From positions 1 through 64,000 of the forward strand of contig MOWL01000046.1 of NCBI GenBank assembly GCA_002110485.1: 64,000 nt of DNA, in the 5' to 3' direction. Below, one piece after another: positions 7,372 to 18,079 of this stretch (the stretch's first letter is position 1; every line of letters begins with the position of its first letter). A program made the translations under genes and the position numbers. The notes under the pieces were generated by a model, which searched no databases, was not told the origin of the DNA, and saw nothing but the letters and a program-made list of their open reading frames with translations. Source of the stretch: Emergomyces orientalis (Eukaryota > Ascomycota > Eurotiomycetes > Onygenales > Ajellomycetaceae).

Positions 7372-10310
7372 AGATCATCTAACTTTCGATCTCCATGGTC
7401 GCCGGGAGAATAACCAAGAAAAGACACCTGATTCTTCTCATCCTTCGGATCAAAAACGTGAACAAGAACACCGCCTTTGTTATCTGTAGTTCTTGCCAAA
7501 CGCGTCGCGTTTTCATATGGTCGGCCGAGAATGCAATCATGAGAACCGCGTTCCATGATGAAGAATGTCTGAGGCACCATAACAGATCCAAGGCGAACAG
7601 GAACATCCTTGCAGATTCCAATGACACCACTCTGCTGACCCCCAGCTCCAAGAATAGGTTTGACAGCATCCCTTTGAATGATGAGACCGAGATCTAACGC
7701 AGTTCTTTCAACAAGACAGTTAATTTCCGCACCTCCATCAAATATCGCCTCAGTTTCCCCCTTTCCAATTCCGACAGTGAACTTGATGTGTCCAACCGAA
7801 ACGAGATTCCAACGAGGATTATACTCAGCAACAGAAGTGCCAGGTTGAACCAGGGCAACGGTGGCTGCATCATCCCGAATCATATGCTGTTGAACTTCGA
7901 TGGGAAGATTTTGAAAGAACATGTGCTGGAGTTGGGTGGAGCATGCCATGAGATCTTTAATCTGAATTCCGCCGATTTCTTGGCGCATGATCTTCTCAAA
8001 TATTCGCCGCGTCGCGATCGCCATATTGTCTTTATTCTTCATTTCTGCAGAAAGCTTTGGCCCTTTGAGTTTCCGAGGCCTGCAGAGAACAGTTTTCTTC
8101 TGAATCTGCGGAGCATCTGCCATTTCTGAATCTGGGACAATTCCACCGTCTCCGAGCTTTGGACTTCCGCCCTGAAGCTGTTCATCATGGAGAGGTTGAG
8201 AATTATCATCCTCATCATCTTCCTGTGAAGCAGAGATCACATCTTGAGCAAAAGAAACTGATTTCCCATCTGAATACCTGCCATTGCGCCGAGAATGTGT
8301 TGTTGGCAGTCTCTTCTCCTTCTCAATTCGTCCGGAAAGCGTTGCTTGATTTTTATTCATAGAAGAGGCCTTATCCTTCTCAGTAGAAGTGGAAGCAGCC
8401 ATTACACTAACAATCTCCTCCATCTCACTATCGGTCATATCACCTTCCTCAGGGCCACTATCAAATCCAATATCACATATGCTTACGGCATTCACCGATG
8501 GCATCGGGGATCCGTCAGGAAATACCCGGATACTACCATCATTCCGAAGTTTATCCGCGGTTGGGACAGTCGGCGGTGCAGCCATTTGCTTCAAAAGTCG
8601 TTCAATTGTAACAATATGGGGCTCAAGTCGGTTGACAGCAATCTTCGGGCCTTTTCTCATCACATTACCCTCATAGTATTCTCCAATCATATTCCGATGA
8701 ATCTTGCCCTGATCGATGAGCCGGCCGATTGCTAAGCAATTTGGAAGCATATGGTTTGAATCTCCGCAACCCCAGCATGACATCGGCGGTCGATCGTATT
8801 GAACAAAGCTTCCAGATCGAGATCGAGACGGGCCTCCAGGTCCACGTTGAGTTCCATAGTAAGACACATTTGGCAAATCCAATGCAGGATCACGTCCTCG
8901 AGTAAGAAGAACCTTTGGAGCAGTCACATTTTGCTGCATGTTTCCCTGGTTTTGAATGCCAGCGATCGCCAGAGATAACGCGTCCATTCGGTTGACAAGG
9001 TTCTCAAGAATGTTATCACTCGGATTCTGTGTTTTCGCATCCGGAGCAGGCATCGCCGAAGCGGTCGGCACAGGCACATTCAATGTGGGCGGATTAAACA
9101 CGGGCTGAGCAGACGGCTGCATCGATGGAATAGAGTTGGGGAAAACATCAGGTGCCAGAACTCGTGCAATCTCTTCCTTTGTCTTCTGCATTTGAGACAC
9201 AGCATCGCAGATCTTCGGCAGTTCCCATCCAGATTGACTAACCTTATCAAATCCAGCAGTGCGGAAAGCTTTTTCACGAATACCTTCTGAAAGTCCTTGA
9301 AGAAACCAGATACAAGCAAGAGATTGTTGCAATTCATTCTTGCAAATGAGAGGCATCGCAACTGCGCGGAATTGACGGCAGTAGACGAGGATCTCCTGGC
9401 TGGTAGAATGGGTTTTGTTGCACAATGCATGGAGGTAAGATTGATTATACATCTGTTGGTGAGCATCTTCGCGCCAGAAATCGGCAAGCAACTGCTTTTT
9501 AACCATTTCCCATGTCTTATGATCCAAGACAAGCTGATCGATATGGCCCTGCAGTTCCATGGTACAATAGTTCCGTAATACCGCCAGAGCATCGATTCCT
9601 GCAACGAAATGCAAGGTGCACATTGCCTCATATCGATCAACAAAAGCAGTAATGTTTCTCCCATCAAAGAATGGGGCTCCAGGTGCTCCAGGAATCGGCA
9701 TCGGCATGACAAGACGTTGATATGGCAGTCCACTATTGGGAGTCGGCTGACCGGACGAGGTAGTAGTGGGTGTAGTCATCTTTTCTTTGCTAGCTTCTGT
9801 CTTCTCTTTGCTAACTTCTATTTTCGGGGGCGCTGCAGAGACCTTTCCTGACTGAGTTTGACGATGGGCAATAGAATCCGACCGAGAATGCTTGGAAGAC
9901 ATATATTGAGAAAGAAAGGAACGCACAAAAGACTTCTGTTCACATAAGAGAAAGAGTTCAACAATACTATCAATATCAATATCCTTTTTATATTCAAATC
10001 TCAAATCCTCAAGAAAGAGAAGGAATTTCAACATCCACTTTAGATCTTTTTGCTGAAGGTCTTTTTTCTTATCACTTTTCTCAACATTTCTCTCTTCTTT
10101 CATTTGTTGAATAGGGGTATGGGTATTCAAATTGAGCTTATCAGTGGGGCGTTCGCTCGCATCCTTCATTATCCACTGTCGATATCGGCCATATCGGCCA
10201 ATCAGAGGCTTCCACAAATGAACACTATTGAAAAGAATGCTCAACAAAAGCAGAAAAGACAAAATGTTGAGAGAAATCATATCAGTCGTAGCTACCACCT
10301 GCCCATCCAT
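7344..10310 (-). CDS. Gag-protease polyprotein of gypsy 1
   Basis: About 988 residues from the first ATG (10310). The frame is open to 10337, but only through a TTG that lies in the primer binding site. Order of parts: a hydrophobic segment at residues 11-27 (MISLNILSFLLLLSILF), which is unusual for a fungal Gag; a basic/coiled linker; a capsid-like region with FFDGRNITAFVDRYE; a CCHC zinc knuckle near residue 511 (CWGCGDSNHMLPNC); an acidic linker; and a retropepsin domain near residue 856 with FDGGAEIN as active-site loop (DGG instead of DSG/DTG) and ILGRPY near its end. It forms particles, binds RNA and processes the polyprotein. The protease lies in the Gag frame, upstream of the frameshift, so Gag and protease should be made in equal amounts. 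The TAG stop at 7344-7346 directly follows a slippery heptamer. Confidence 0.93.
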   Translation of the reverse strand: MDGQVVATTDMISLNILSFLLLLSILFNSVHLWKPLIGRYGRYRQWIMKDASERPTDKLNLNTHTPIQQMKEERNVEKSDKKKDLQQKDLKWMLKFLLFLEDLRFEYKKDIDIDSIVELFLLCEQKSFVRSFLSQYMSSKHSRSDSIAHRQTQSGKVSAAPPKIEVSKEKTEASKEKMTTPTTTSSGQPTPNSGLPYQRLVMPMPIPGAPGAPFFDGRNITAFVDRYEAMCTLHFVAGIDALAVLRNYCTMELQGHIDQLVLDHKTWEMVKKQLLADFWREDAHQQMYNQSYLHALCNKTHSTSQEILVYCRQFRAVAMPLICKNELQQSLACIWFLQGLSEGIREKAFRTAGFDKVSQSGWELPKICDAVSQMQKTKEEIARVLAPDVFPNSIPSMQPSAQPVFNPPTLNVPVPTASAMPAPDAKTQNPSDNILENLVNRMDALSLAIAGIQNQGNMQQNVTAPKVLLTRGRDPALDLPNVSYYGTQRGPGGPSRSRSGSFVQYDRPPMSCWGCGDSNHMLPNCLAIGRLIDQGKIHRNMIGEYYEGNVMRKGPKIAVNRLEPHIVTIERLLKQMAAPPTVPTADKLRNDGSIRVFPDGSPMPSVNAVSICDIGFDSGPEEGDMTDSEMEEIVSVMAASTSTEKDKASSMNKNQATLSGRIEKEKRLPTTHSRRNGRYSDGKSVSFAQDVISASQEDDEDDNSQPLHDEQLQGGSPKLGDGGIVPDSEMADAPQIQKKTVLCRPRKLKGPKLSAEMKNKDNMAIATRRIFEKIMRQEIGGIQIKDLMACSTQLQHMFFQNLPIEVQQHMIRDDAATVALVQPGTSVAEYNPRWNLVSVGHIKFTVGIGKGETEAIFDGGAEINCLVERTALDLGLIIQRDAVKPILGAGGQQSGVIGICKDVPVRLGSVMVPQTFFIMERGSHDCILGRPYENATRLARTTDNKGGVLVHVFDPKDEKNQVSFLGYSPGDHGDRKLDDLCGKVQTLN
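7347..7353 (-). promoter_or_regulatory. -1 ribosomal frameshift site T TTA AAC at the gag stop
   Basis: Seen directly: the last gag codons are ACT TTA AAC followed by TAG, so the heptamer T TTA AAC is in the correct phase (X XXY YYZ) and abuts the stop. The pol frame lies at -1 relative to gag and reads TTT AAA CTA GAT through this point. U UUA AAC is one of the most efficient known -1 slip sequences. I did not find a clear hairpin 5-9 bases downstream. A strong palindrome exists, but about 145 bases downstream. Confidence 0.85.
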
Positions 10311-10322
10311 TTTGAATTGCCT

Positions 10323-10336
10323 TCCCAGGGACGCCA
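10323..10336 (-). other. Primer binding site of gypsy 1
   Basis: Sense strand reads TGGCGTCCCTGGGA, one base after the LTR end. The leading TGG pairs with a tRNA CCA tail, as expected. I could not name the tRNA from memory; its 3' end would be TCCCAGGGACGCCA. Confidence 0.7.
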
Positions 10337-10337
10337 A

Positions 10338-10685
10338 TGAAGTGGAATAAGGGGTTGTGCGCTTTTGGCGGCACGTGGGCAGGAGCAGCGGGATCGTAAG
10401 GAGGTTGGTAAGTTCGCCGTGTATACAATATTCTATTCAACGAGCTATCCAAATAGCAATACAAAAGAACACGTAGGAGATTCAAATATAGAAGAAGAAC
10501 AAGCAATCAATCACATATCAAATCACACAATCAAAAAGGAGCAATCTCACTGCTCTGCGTACAATCAATCTTCGCCGAATCCACACGTGTGTCAAAGGAT
10601 AATGGGAATATGAGGCAGCCATGCCAAACAAATATATGAGGCGGTCTCGGCGAAAAGTAATACCACGCCGAGATTCCCCACCACA
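10338..10685 (-). repeat. 5' LTR of gypsy 1 (348 bp)
   Basis: On the sense (minus) strand it starts TGTGGTGGGG at 10685 and ends CACTTCA at 10338, one base before a TGG-starting primer binding site. Positions 10376-10685 match 1-310 in the window. The 10338 boundary rests on the TG...CA rule and the adjacent primer site, because the partner LTR is cut by the window edge. Confidence 0.85.
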
Positions 10686-13600
10686 ATAGCCACATGTGCA
10701 TCTGAGAGTGGGGAAGTCTGGCACTCTTCATCTGTGCAGAAAGGCTGCCAGCCCTGTCTTGCCTGTATGTAGCTGCACTATTAGAGAGCTGCATGCCTTG
10801 CTCAGCCTCTCATGCCACTTCAATAGTTTCTTATCTGAAGGTCTTTCAAAGAGCTCTTCTCAAGATGTTCTATGCATCTGTCACTTTGTTTTTCAGTGAT
10901 GTAGTACCTTCTTCTGCACTTATTTTGCAAAGCTTCAGTTCATTCTGATATCAGTTTGTCTTTCATCTCTTCTAGTTTGCTTTACTCCAGCTGCTCACTG
11001 TGCACTCCATGCTGTCTGCATGTCTGTAGAATGTAGCACTGTCTCAACTGATCTTCTCACTCTTTCATTTCTTCGCCTGAGTCTTGTTCACACACTAGTG
11101 CATGCCTGCTCTATCTGTCTAGCCATTTCTGATCTTCTGATTCGCTTCACTGCCTTAACAACCAGGCTGTTCAAGTGAATGCTGAGAGGTGGGGTGTGTG
11201 TTTCAGCCTTCAGCAATGAGATGGGCGTGGCTCTATATGCCTCTGCAATGGTGTGAAGGCATGTATTCTGTATTTTCTCTATCTCTGCTAGAAGTTGCCG
11301 CTGGCGCCTTGGCTCCTGAGGTGTCGCGCATGGGAGGTGCCATGCCAGGGCTCTATAAGAGATGGCTGGCCTGATCACTGCATTGTAGACTCTTCTAGCC
11401 TGGTGTAGAGGCAGTCCCCAGGTTGACTGGGTGATTTGAGTTAATGCTCAGACCTGCAATTTCATTTTTCTCACTGTGACATTCACATGCTTCTTTCACT
11501 TGAGCTTAGAGTTCAGCCACACTCTCAGCACTCTCATGGCCTTCTGTGGTGCAACAACCTGCTGCGGTAGCTGTAGAGGTTCTTCCACATTGAATTGTGT
11601 TCTTGCTCTGGTGAAGTGCATTAGCTCATACTTCTGTGGTGCGAAAATCGCTCCATGCCTGCTCGCCCACTGCTCACATTCCGCGTGGATCCGCGCTAGT
11701 TGCGCGCAGTTGGCCTCAGTGGAAGCGCCATAAGCCAGTACATTGACATCGTCCACGAATCCTATGCAGCTGGATGGCTCATGGGGGGGGTGTGCATACC
11801 CGCAGCAGCTCTTCATTATAGAACAAAAAGAGAATAGAAGAGAGCAGTGATCTCTGAGAAATCCCTGCTTTCATCTTGAAGATCTCTGACTTCTGTTCAT
11901 CAAATATCAGAGTGATCTTCTGGTCACTCATGAATGAGTTCACTCAACCAGTGAGTTGTCTGGGTATTTCTTTCATTCTAAGAATATGCACAAGCCACTT
12001 TCTTAGCACCCTGTCATAGGCTTCTGAGATATTCAGTGATAGCACTGATATCACTGTCTCTGGCTTCTCTCAGACAGTGTGAATCTGTGTCAGTAACATT
12101 GCCACTGCTGTCTCAGTTGAGTGATCACTCCGCGCGCCTATCTGTTGCACTGATAGAAGATTAAATTGTTCTGCTAGCTGTCTAAGCTCTCTAGCTGTTG
12201 CGGCCTCAATGATTTTACCCACTGTATCCAGGAGTGCTATAGGCCTCCATGCCTCTGTCTTGCTGTAGTTCTTCTTTCCTGGTTTTTTCAGCATCACTGT
12301 GCGCGCAGTCTTGAAGGCCTGTGAGTAGTGCTTTCATTGCCAGCATGTCTGAGTGAGCTCAGTCATTGCTCTGATGAACACTGGCCCCAGCATCTTGAGA
12401 AATTGGTTGAGGATGCCATTTGCATTCAGTGTCTTGTCATTTGACAGCCTGGCTATGATTGCTGTCATGGTTTTCTCTGTGATTTCCATTATATTGTCTA
12501 TATCTGGCAGTGATGTGCACTCACTCATGTCAGTCTCACTGGCAGGCAGGGGATCTGGGAAGAAGCGTGCTCTCAGCAGCTCTGTCTTGCTCTTGAAGTC
12601 ACATATCAGTGTTTCAGAGGCCTCAGTCCCGTGCTGCAGTCCCTCCAGAGGCAGGATTAGCGCCAGCTGCTTGACTTTGCAGGTGTGAGTGTGCCCCCAT
12701 TTGGCTAGTTTTCAGAGCAGTTTAGAGTCAGTCTCTGCACTGTTCATAAGACCATGAAAGCTGGCTGTCTTTGCAAGTTTCATCTCTCTGTTATATTTAT
12801 TTCTTGCCTGCACTCTCTCTTTCTCTGTGCTGTGAGAGCTTCTTAAGATTTGTTTATACTTATATACTGTCTCTGCCACTCTGGTGGACCATCAGAAGTG
12901 ACTATATTCACAGATATGTGCATTCTTGACATGTTTAGCTGCAAGCTTATTGATGAACTCACTGAGATACTGCACATACTCATCAATTTTTAATATGAAT
13001 GTGAAGACTGTGCAGCATCTCAGCTTCTGACAGTCTTTTTATAGTTGTGTTGTGTCAATATTCTTTCAGTTCTGTCTTTCTTTTTGTGCAGTGGTTGATC
13101 TCACTGCTAAAACTGTGACTACTGGTAGATGATCTGAGGCCATGTCTGTCTCTCTTGCTACATTATACTTGCTCATTCCAGCGCTCAGACTCTCTGACAC
13201 AAAGATTAGATTCAGGATGATCTCTGCACTGCTGTGATCTTTCCATGTGATTTCCCTCTTCAGTGTGGCCAATTGAAGCCTCAATGCATTGATCTGCACA
13301 ATGAGCTTTCAGATCATGTTGAAGTTGCGCGCCACACGCTCTCCCCCCCAGTGTGTGTGATGCATGTTGAAGTCTCCCAGCACTACAGTCTGTGCTTGTT
13401 GCATGTTCAGCCTTTCATGTTGCACTTGTAGTGCGGTCTTCACCCCCTCCATCACCACTTGGAGCTGATGGATCGGGGAGTCCTCCGGTATGGCTGTGTA
13501 ACTGCCTGGTGGGGTTGTGTAGACATTCAGTATTATGACCAGACTGCATGCGGTGTGAAGTGTTAATATAATTATAAAGCTTGATATTATTTTCACTTCT

Positions 13601-14138
13601 CATGCCGCCACTGCTAGCTTCTTGTTAATTAGAAATCCCACTCTGGCTTTCTCATCCTGCATGCTCATCTGTCAGAATCCACAGTTTGCAGGGCAAGTGG
13701 TGCCTTCTTCTGTCTTTCCATGCATCCAGGGCTCTTGTAACACAATAACATCATAGTTTAATGCTGTTTTGAGCTTGATCAGTAATGCATTCATCACTTT
13801 GACAGAGTTGTGCACATTGTATTGCAGTATATGAAGCTGTTCTCTCATAACTCATGCATGTCCATGTCCTGTGTGTTATTTGACTGATTGGTTTGTACAT
13901 ACTCACTCATGGAGTCTCTCTGTCTCACCTCTGCCCTTGCTATATCTGTAGGCCTGCTTATCTTCTGTTGACTGCTGGGGGTCCTCTCATGCGTGGGTTT
14001 GCTTTGTTTTCTAGAGGTGATCCAGCTCTTCTCATCCAGGCTCTGCACTTCAAACTGCCCTGGGTGGTTCTTAAGGGCCTCTCTGGCCAAATTGGCCGCT
14101 AAGTGTCGTTCAGGGCAGTTTTTGGACCAAGCTGGGTG
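10686..14138 (-). mobile_element. Decayed LINE-1-family copy, cut by gypsy 1
   Basis: Aligns by eye over its length to the intact LINE-1 at 40987-46368. It covers the last part of ORF1 (from about 14138), the ATGA junction at 13845-13848 and nearly all of ORF2, up to the C-terminal zinc motif, where gypsy 1 is inserted. Fragments such as GFVDDVNVLAYG (near 11760) and NDKTLNANGILNQFLKM (near 12400) show the RT. Many Trp codons have become TGA (CCA to TCA on the plus strand). The 5' end is truncated within ORF1, as usual for target-primed reverse transcription. At the site of the LINE-1 ORF1 stop this copy still has CGA (Arg). Confidence 0.85.
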
Positions 14139-14180
14139 ACTAATTAAGTGATGTATAATATAATAATAATATATGCACTT
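14139..14180 (+). repeat. Isolated LINE 3' end with (TAA)n tail
   Basis: TTAAGTGATGTATAATATAA followed by AAT repeats resembles the end of the LINE-2 copy at about 40325-40354. It abuts the truncated 5' end of the previous element in the opposite orientation. Confidence 0.5.
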
Positions 14181-14458
14181 ATGAAATATAATTTATGTAG
14201 TAATTATTTATAGTTGTTGTTGAGATATTAATATTGCAATATGAGTAATAAATAAATACAGAGATGAGCATTAAGTGGTGGATTATGTTACCACCATACT
14301 GCACCTGCGTCACGCCCCCGCACTTCTTTGAGCTTCATTACAACTCCCTCCCCTTAACAAATTACAATCCTACTCAACTACACAAGGTCTTGTTACCCGG
14401 GATATTCTTCATAAATCAATTAGATGGTTGAGCTGCTTCCATATCGCATATCTCATTC
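14181..14458 (+). other. Upstream region of the malonyl transferase gene
   Basis: AT-rich to about 14270, then unique-looking sequence with C-rich patches (CACGCCCCCGCAC, CTCCCTCCCC) immediately before the start codon. No ORF. It is the probable promoter and 5' UTR. Confidence 0.5.
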
Positions 14459-15725
14459 ATGGTGTCCCCGTTATTTAATTCACTTCGACTAGCGACACGC
14501 AGCCAGACAAAGCTCCCAAGATGCCATCCACTTTCGTCTTCCGGCCTGCATATATCTCGGGCTGACCCGATGATAACATCCAGATTCCCTGCTGGGTTTT
14601 CAGTGTCCCTTCACACGGCACTATTTTTCCCTGGTTTGCACTCCGCCCGCCCTCCGTTACCAATGCTGAGTCTCGATAGGCCATGGCGTTCAACGCGTGG
14701 GAATGACCATCCCGTGGCTGGAAGCTTTTCCATCCACTGTGAAGCCCTTCCTGGAAGAGATGGATAGCACTCTTAACGTTCGTCTCTCAACAATTATCTC
14801 GCACGGCCCAAACTCGAACCTGAACAGGACAGAGAATTCCCAACCAGCAATCATGGCAATGTCGATATTGATCCTTCGTGTTCTACATGAGCATTTTGGT
14901 TTCGACACAAGAGCGCGGATCGATGTTACCTTGGGCCATAGCCTGGGGGAGTACGCTGCTTTGGTAGCTGGAGGTTATTTAGGATTCGGACCGGCCCTCA
15001 AGATGGTTCGACGCAGGGCAGAGATAATGGCTCAATGCACCGCTGATTCAAGAAAACTTACCGGGGAAACTTATGGGATGGTAGCGCTCGTCTGTGAACC
15101 TGACCGGTTGACCGACCTAATAACAACAATTCAGGAATTCTTGGACCATAGCTCCCAGGGGTCAAACGACGATCTCGGCTACGAACTACCGCCAATACAA
15201 CAAGTTTCAATTGCAAACATCAACTCCAAGAATCAAATTGTGCTCAGCGGTAGCATTGAGCGGATAAAGCATCTGTTGATACAGCTTCGTCAGTTTTCTG
15301 GGCATGACCCAAGGGCTGTCCGGCTAAGAAGTGATAGCCCCTTTCATAGCCCAGTTATGAAACCAGCAGCGGATTACATGCGACAAGCTCTTGAGCATGT
15401 GGACACCCAGTTTTCCACTTCGATACCGTGCATTTCAAACGTGTCCGCTGTTCCCTTCCACTCAAAAGAAGAACTCAAAGATCTGCTTTCAAGGCAGTGT
15501 GTGGAGACCGTGAGGTGGTGGGATAGCATAAGATATCTGGACCAGGAATGCGCAGTGAAGCGGTGGATTGGTATCGGACCCGGAAAAGTCGGAAGAAATC
15601 TTGTGGGGAAAGAAGTTGGAAAGGTGTCTGCTCGAGGTGGAGGAGTGTGGGCCATCTGTGACCCAAGAGAGATTGAACAGATACTTACTGATTTAAACAA
15701 AAGTGAACAGAATAGTCTACATTAA
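14459..15725 (+). CDS. Mitochondrial malonyl-CoA:ACP transacylase (two exons)
   Basis: Exon 1 is 14459-14633 and exon 2 is 14680-15725; the 46-base intron (GT...AG, branch-like TGCTGAG) was placed because it joins FFPG to HGVQRVGM in frame. Product is 406 residues. Residues 1-45 are Arg/Ser-rich with no acidic residue before about 36, a likely mitochondrial presequence. The nucleophile elbow GHSLGE has Ser146; the basic MVRRRAEIM follows near 170; the catalytic His is in SPFHSPVM near 281. It would load malonyl units onto mitochondrial ACP for type II fatty acid synthesis, which feeds lipoate formation. The oxyanion-hole motif is FPGHG instead of the usual FPGQG. It is not a piece of a polyketide synthase: start, stop and targeting sequence are its own. 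It is the only host gene in a transposon desert and shows no decay. Confidence 0.9.
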
Positions 15726-15758
15726 ATCATTAATAGTATAATTAAGGAAAGATTTTTT

Positions 15759-17560
15759 CAGCAGTCAAAAACAATCAAACACACAGGAAAAACACTATTA
15801 AGAATAGAAAGAGAGCATCAGGCATTCTTTACACATCATTATGATGGCATTGGATGTGGGGGAGGTGGTTATGGCGGAAGATGACATGTGTGAGGCTCAA
15901 CAAATGCTGGAGACAAAAAACTCTGTGACACAGAAAACAAAGACAAACAGCTTAGTAACAGCAATTCAAACACTAGCTGCGATCCTTGAAGAGGGAGAGA
16001 AGAATGAGAAAATGAATAACAAAGATAAAGAGTATTTACAGAAGGCATTGAAAGCAGTGTGAGAAGTGAAGATGGAACTGTATGATCAGCTTCTGGAGAA
16101 AATGAAACATGCAATTGGCACATCAAAACAGCAGAAATTGTGAGATAAGCTCAACAGAGCATTCTCATGAGCAGCAATAGCAGCCAGAGGGGAGACAACA
16201 GTTAAAACCATATCAACCAGAACACTGCGAGAGGTAGTCATTACTTGACAAAGCTGTAATGCTATGCCAGAGACAGAACACACACCAGAAATGATTATTA
16301 AACAAGTGAATGAGACCATCAAAGAGATAACAAAGAACAAAGTGATAACAGCAAGACACATGCCAAGTGGAGACATGATTTTGATGACAGACACACAGGA
16401 CATCAAGGCAGAGCTCGCAGCAGATGATAGCTGGATGCGTGAATGGGGAGACAAAGCACACATGAAGCAGGAGATGTATACAGTACTAGTCAAAGATGCT
16501 TCTATGAGAGTCATTGACTGAAGCAGCTCTGAGTACATCATTGAGAGCATCTACAAGCAGAATACAGCACTATGCTGCAAGACACTGATACACAAGATGA
16601 ACAAAATGATGATTAGACAACAGAAATCACATGACAGTATAATCATCAATGTTGCTGCACCTCACCAGGCCAATGCACTGGTGGACAATGGACTCGTTTT
16701 AGGCAATGAATATTGCACAGTTGAAATATTTCACAGAGAGGCCAGAGTCACACAATGCTACAAGTGTCAACAGTATGGACATATAGCTCGCTTCTGCAGA
16801 AGAGAGGAAACCTGTGGTCACTGTGCACAAAAAGATCATGATGACAAGGTCTGCAAAGAAGCAGCAGAAGGCAGCAGACTCAAGTGCAGTAACTGTGATG
16901 ATAGTCATGCAGCATGACACTCAAACTGCTCAGAGAGAAGATTGAAAGCCAAAAGTGCTAAAAAGACACTGATTGAATGTCTCAAGCACTTCAATATAAG
17001 AGCATCAGATGCAGATGAATTTAGCTTTCCACACAAACAGAACAGGCCTCTGAATGAGAACTTCATAGAACCCCCACAAAGAGCAGAAAGACCAACAGAT
17101 GTATCAAGAGCAGAAGCACAACAATAAGAAGCTATGACAAGCTTTATTCAAGCAGCAAGTGGTTCAGTAACACTGGAGACATCAACACAGAACAGCAGCT
17201 TGCAGAATAATCACATGAATGAATCATGAAGAACAGGCTAGTCATTTTACAATACAATGTGTATAAGTCAAACAAGATTATGGGACCTCTTTTGGCAAAG
17301 CCCGAAACAGCATTAAACTATGATGTGATTGCAATACAAGAGCCCTGAATACAAAAACACTCTAAAACAGACACACACTGTCCAGCCAACTGTGGATTCT
17401 GGCAAGCAGGCATGGAGCAGAAGGACATGAAGGTGTGCTTTCTAATTAACAAGAGAATTGCAGTCAAGATCTGAAGAGTGAGCACAATATTCACTCATAT
17501 ACTGATACTTACTCTGTTGACAGAGAGTGGGCCTATCAATATCATCAACATGTACGCGTA
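15759..17560 (+). mobile_element. LINE-2 copy (5' part), decayed and 3'-broken
   Basis: The first 1.8 kb of a LINE-2 element, closely matching 34993-36800. It has a 5' UTR, ORF1 with three CCHC-type knuckles (CYKCQQYGHIARFC near 16757), the ATGA junction at 17226-17229 and the start of the ORF2 endonuclease. Several TGG codons became TGA (for example in IDW and AAW motifs). It stops at 17560 in the endonuclease domain and is joined to a 33-base piece of LINE-3 ORF2. Confidence 0.85.
15841..17229 (+). pseudogene. LINE-2 ORF1 (Gag-like, RNA-binding), broken
   Basis: Starts at ATG 15841 (MALDVGEVVMAEDDMCEAQ) and can be followed to TGA 17227-17229 across internal stops, including TGA at 16060-16062, TGA in AAW (about 16915) and TAA at 17125-17127. 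It has a coiled, Lys-rich N-terminal part, a middle domain with ARHMPSGDMILMTD, and C-terminal zinc knuckles. It would bind element RNA in the ribonucleoprotein. The stop overlaps the ORF2 ATG. Confidence 0.8.
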
Positions 17561-17593
17561 ATGTTTACTACACAAAATAATAATAAAAAGAAG

Positions 17594-17905
17594 TACATCG
17601 GCTTTCCCCCGAACCAGCCCAATTCTTCGAATTAGAAGACGAAAAGACATCCATTTGAAAGCTCTTGTTTGAGAAAGCAATTTATTCACTTTTTATTAAA
17701 ATTGAGCGCGAGTTGGTGAAGCTATTGAGAAAAATGTGTTTGCAATCTCTAAGAGAAAAGAAAATCACACTTCATCACATAACTTCATCAGTTTCGGCCC
17801 AATTTACATAGAATTTTGATAGAAGCTAGAACAAACCAGATATTACAACTGTCTCATTTTTGAATTCATTCCGATCATCTCTTTCTGAACAATTCATTGT
17901 CAAAA
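17594..17905 (+). repeat. Orphan repeat R1, less decayed copy
   Basis: No ORF. Its reverse complement aligns with 55724-56035 over about 300 bases. It contains an imperfect internal inverted pair: AAATTGAGCGCGAGTTGG near 17696, and the reverse complement of a sequence near 17800 that reads AAATTGGGCCGAAACTGATG. Family unknown to me. Confidence 0.6.
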
Positions 17906-18079
17906 TCTGCATGAAAACTCTGATTGATTTTCATGTTTCTTTGCACCAGTGTCAAGTCTTTTCCCTGTACTGCCCTACCTCGCCCGGCAGAAAAGTGACA
18001 AAAAAATACCTTAGCACAGATCACACGTGACCTACTCTTCAATCAGAAATTCCCCGAAACCTACCCTCTCTACAAAACA
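17906..18079. other. Unassigned stretch before LINE-3
   Basis: Moderate GC (CCCTACCTCGCCCGGC near 17970). No ORF and no second copy found in the window. It may be remnant host sequence. Confidence 0.4.

Larger units (their letters stand above)
1..10685 (-). mobile_element. Gypsy 1: near-complete Ty3/gypsy LTR retrotransposon
   Basis: Long terminal direct repeats enclose minus-strand ORFs in the order gag-protease, RT-RNaseH-integrase, ORF3, ORF4. RNase H before integrase, together with the GPY/F module, places it in Ty3/gypsy rather than copia. The 5' LTR is the right one (10338-10685) and the 3' LTR the left one, whose last 38 bases lie outside the window. The visible 310 bases of the two LTRs look identical by eye, and gag and pol are open throughout, so this is a young, possibly active copy. 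It interrupts an older LINE copy that continues at 10686. The target duplication cannot be checked because the left flank is missing. The stretch between pol and the 3' LTR (about 3.4 kb) is unusually long for a fungal gypsy element. Confidence 0.95.

Noticed and set aside
10311..10337. Gag start upstream of 10310
   Set aside because: The frame opens with TTG inside the primer binding site; the first ATG is at 10310.
14697..15725. Acyltransferase domain of a polyketide synthase
   Set aside because: Stand-alone gene with presequence-like N terminus, own start and stop, and the conserved sequence of mitochondrial malonyl transferases.
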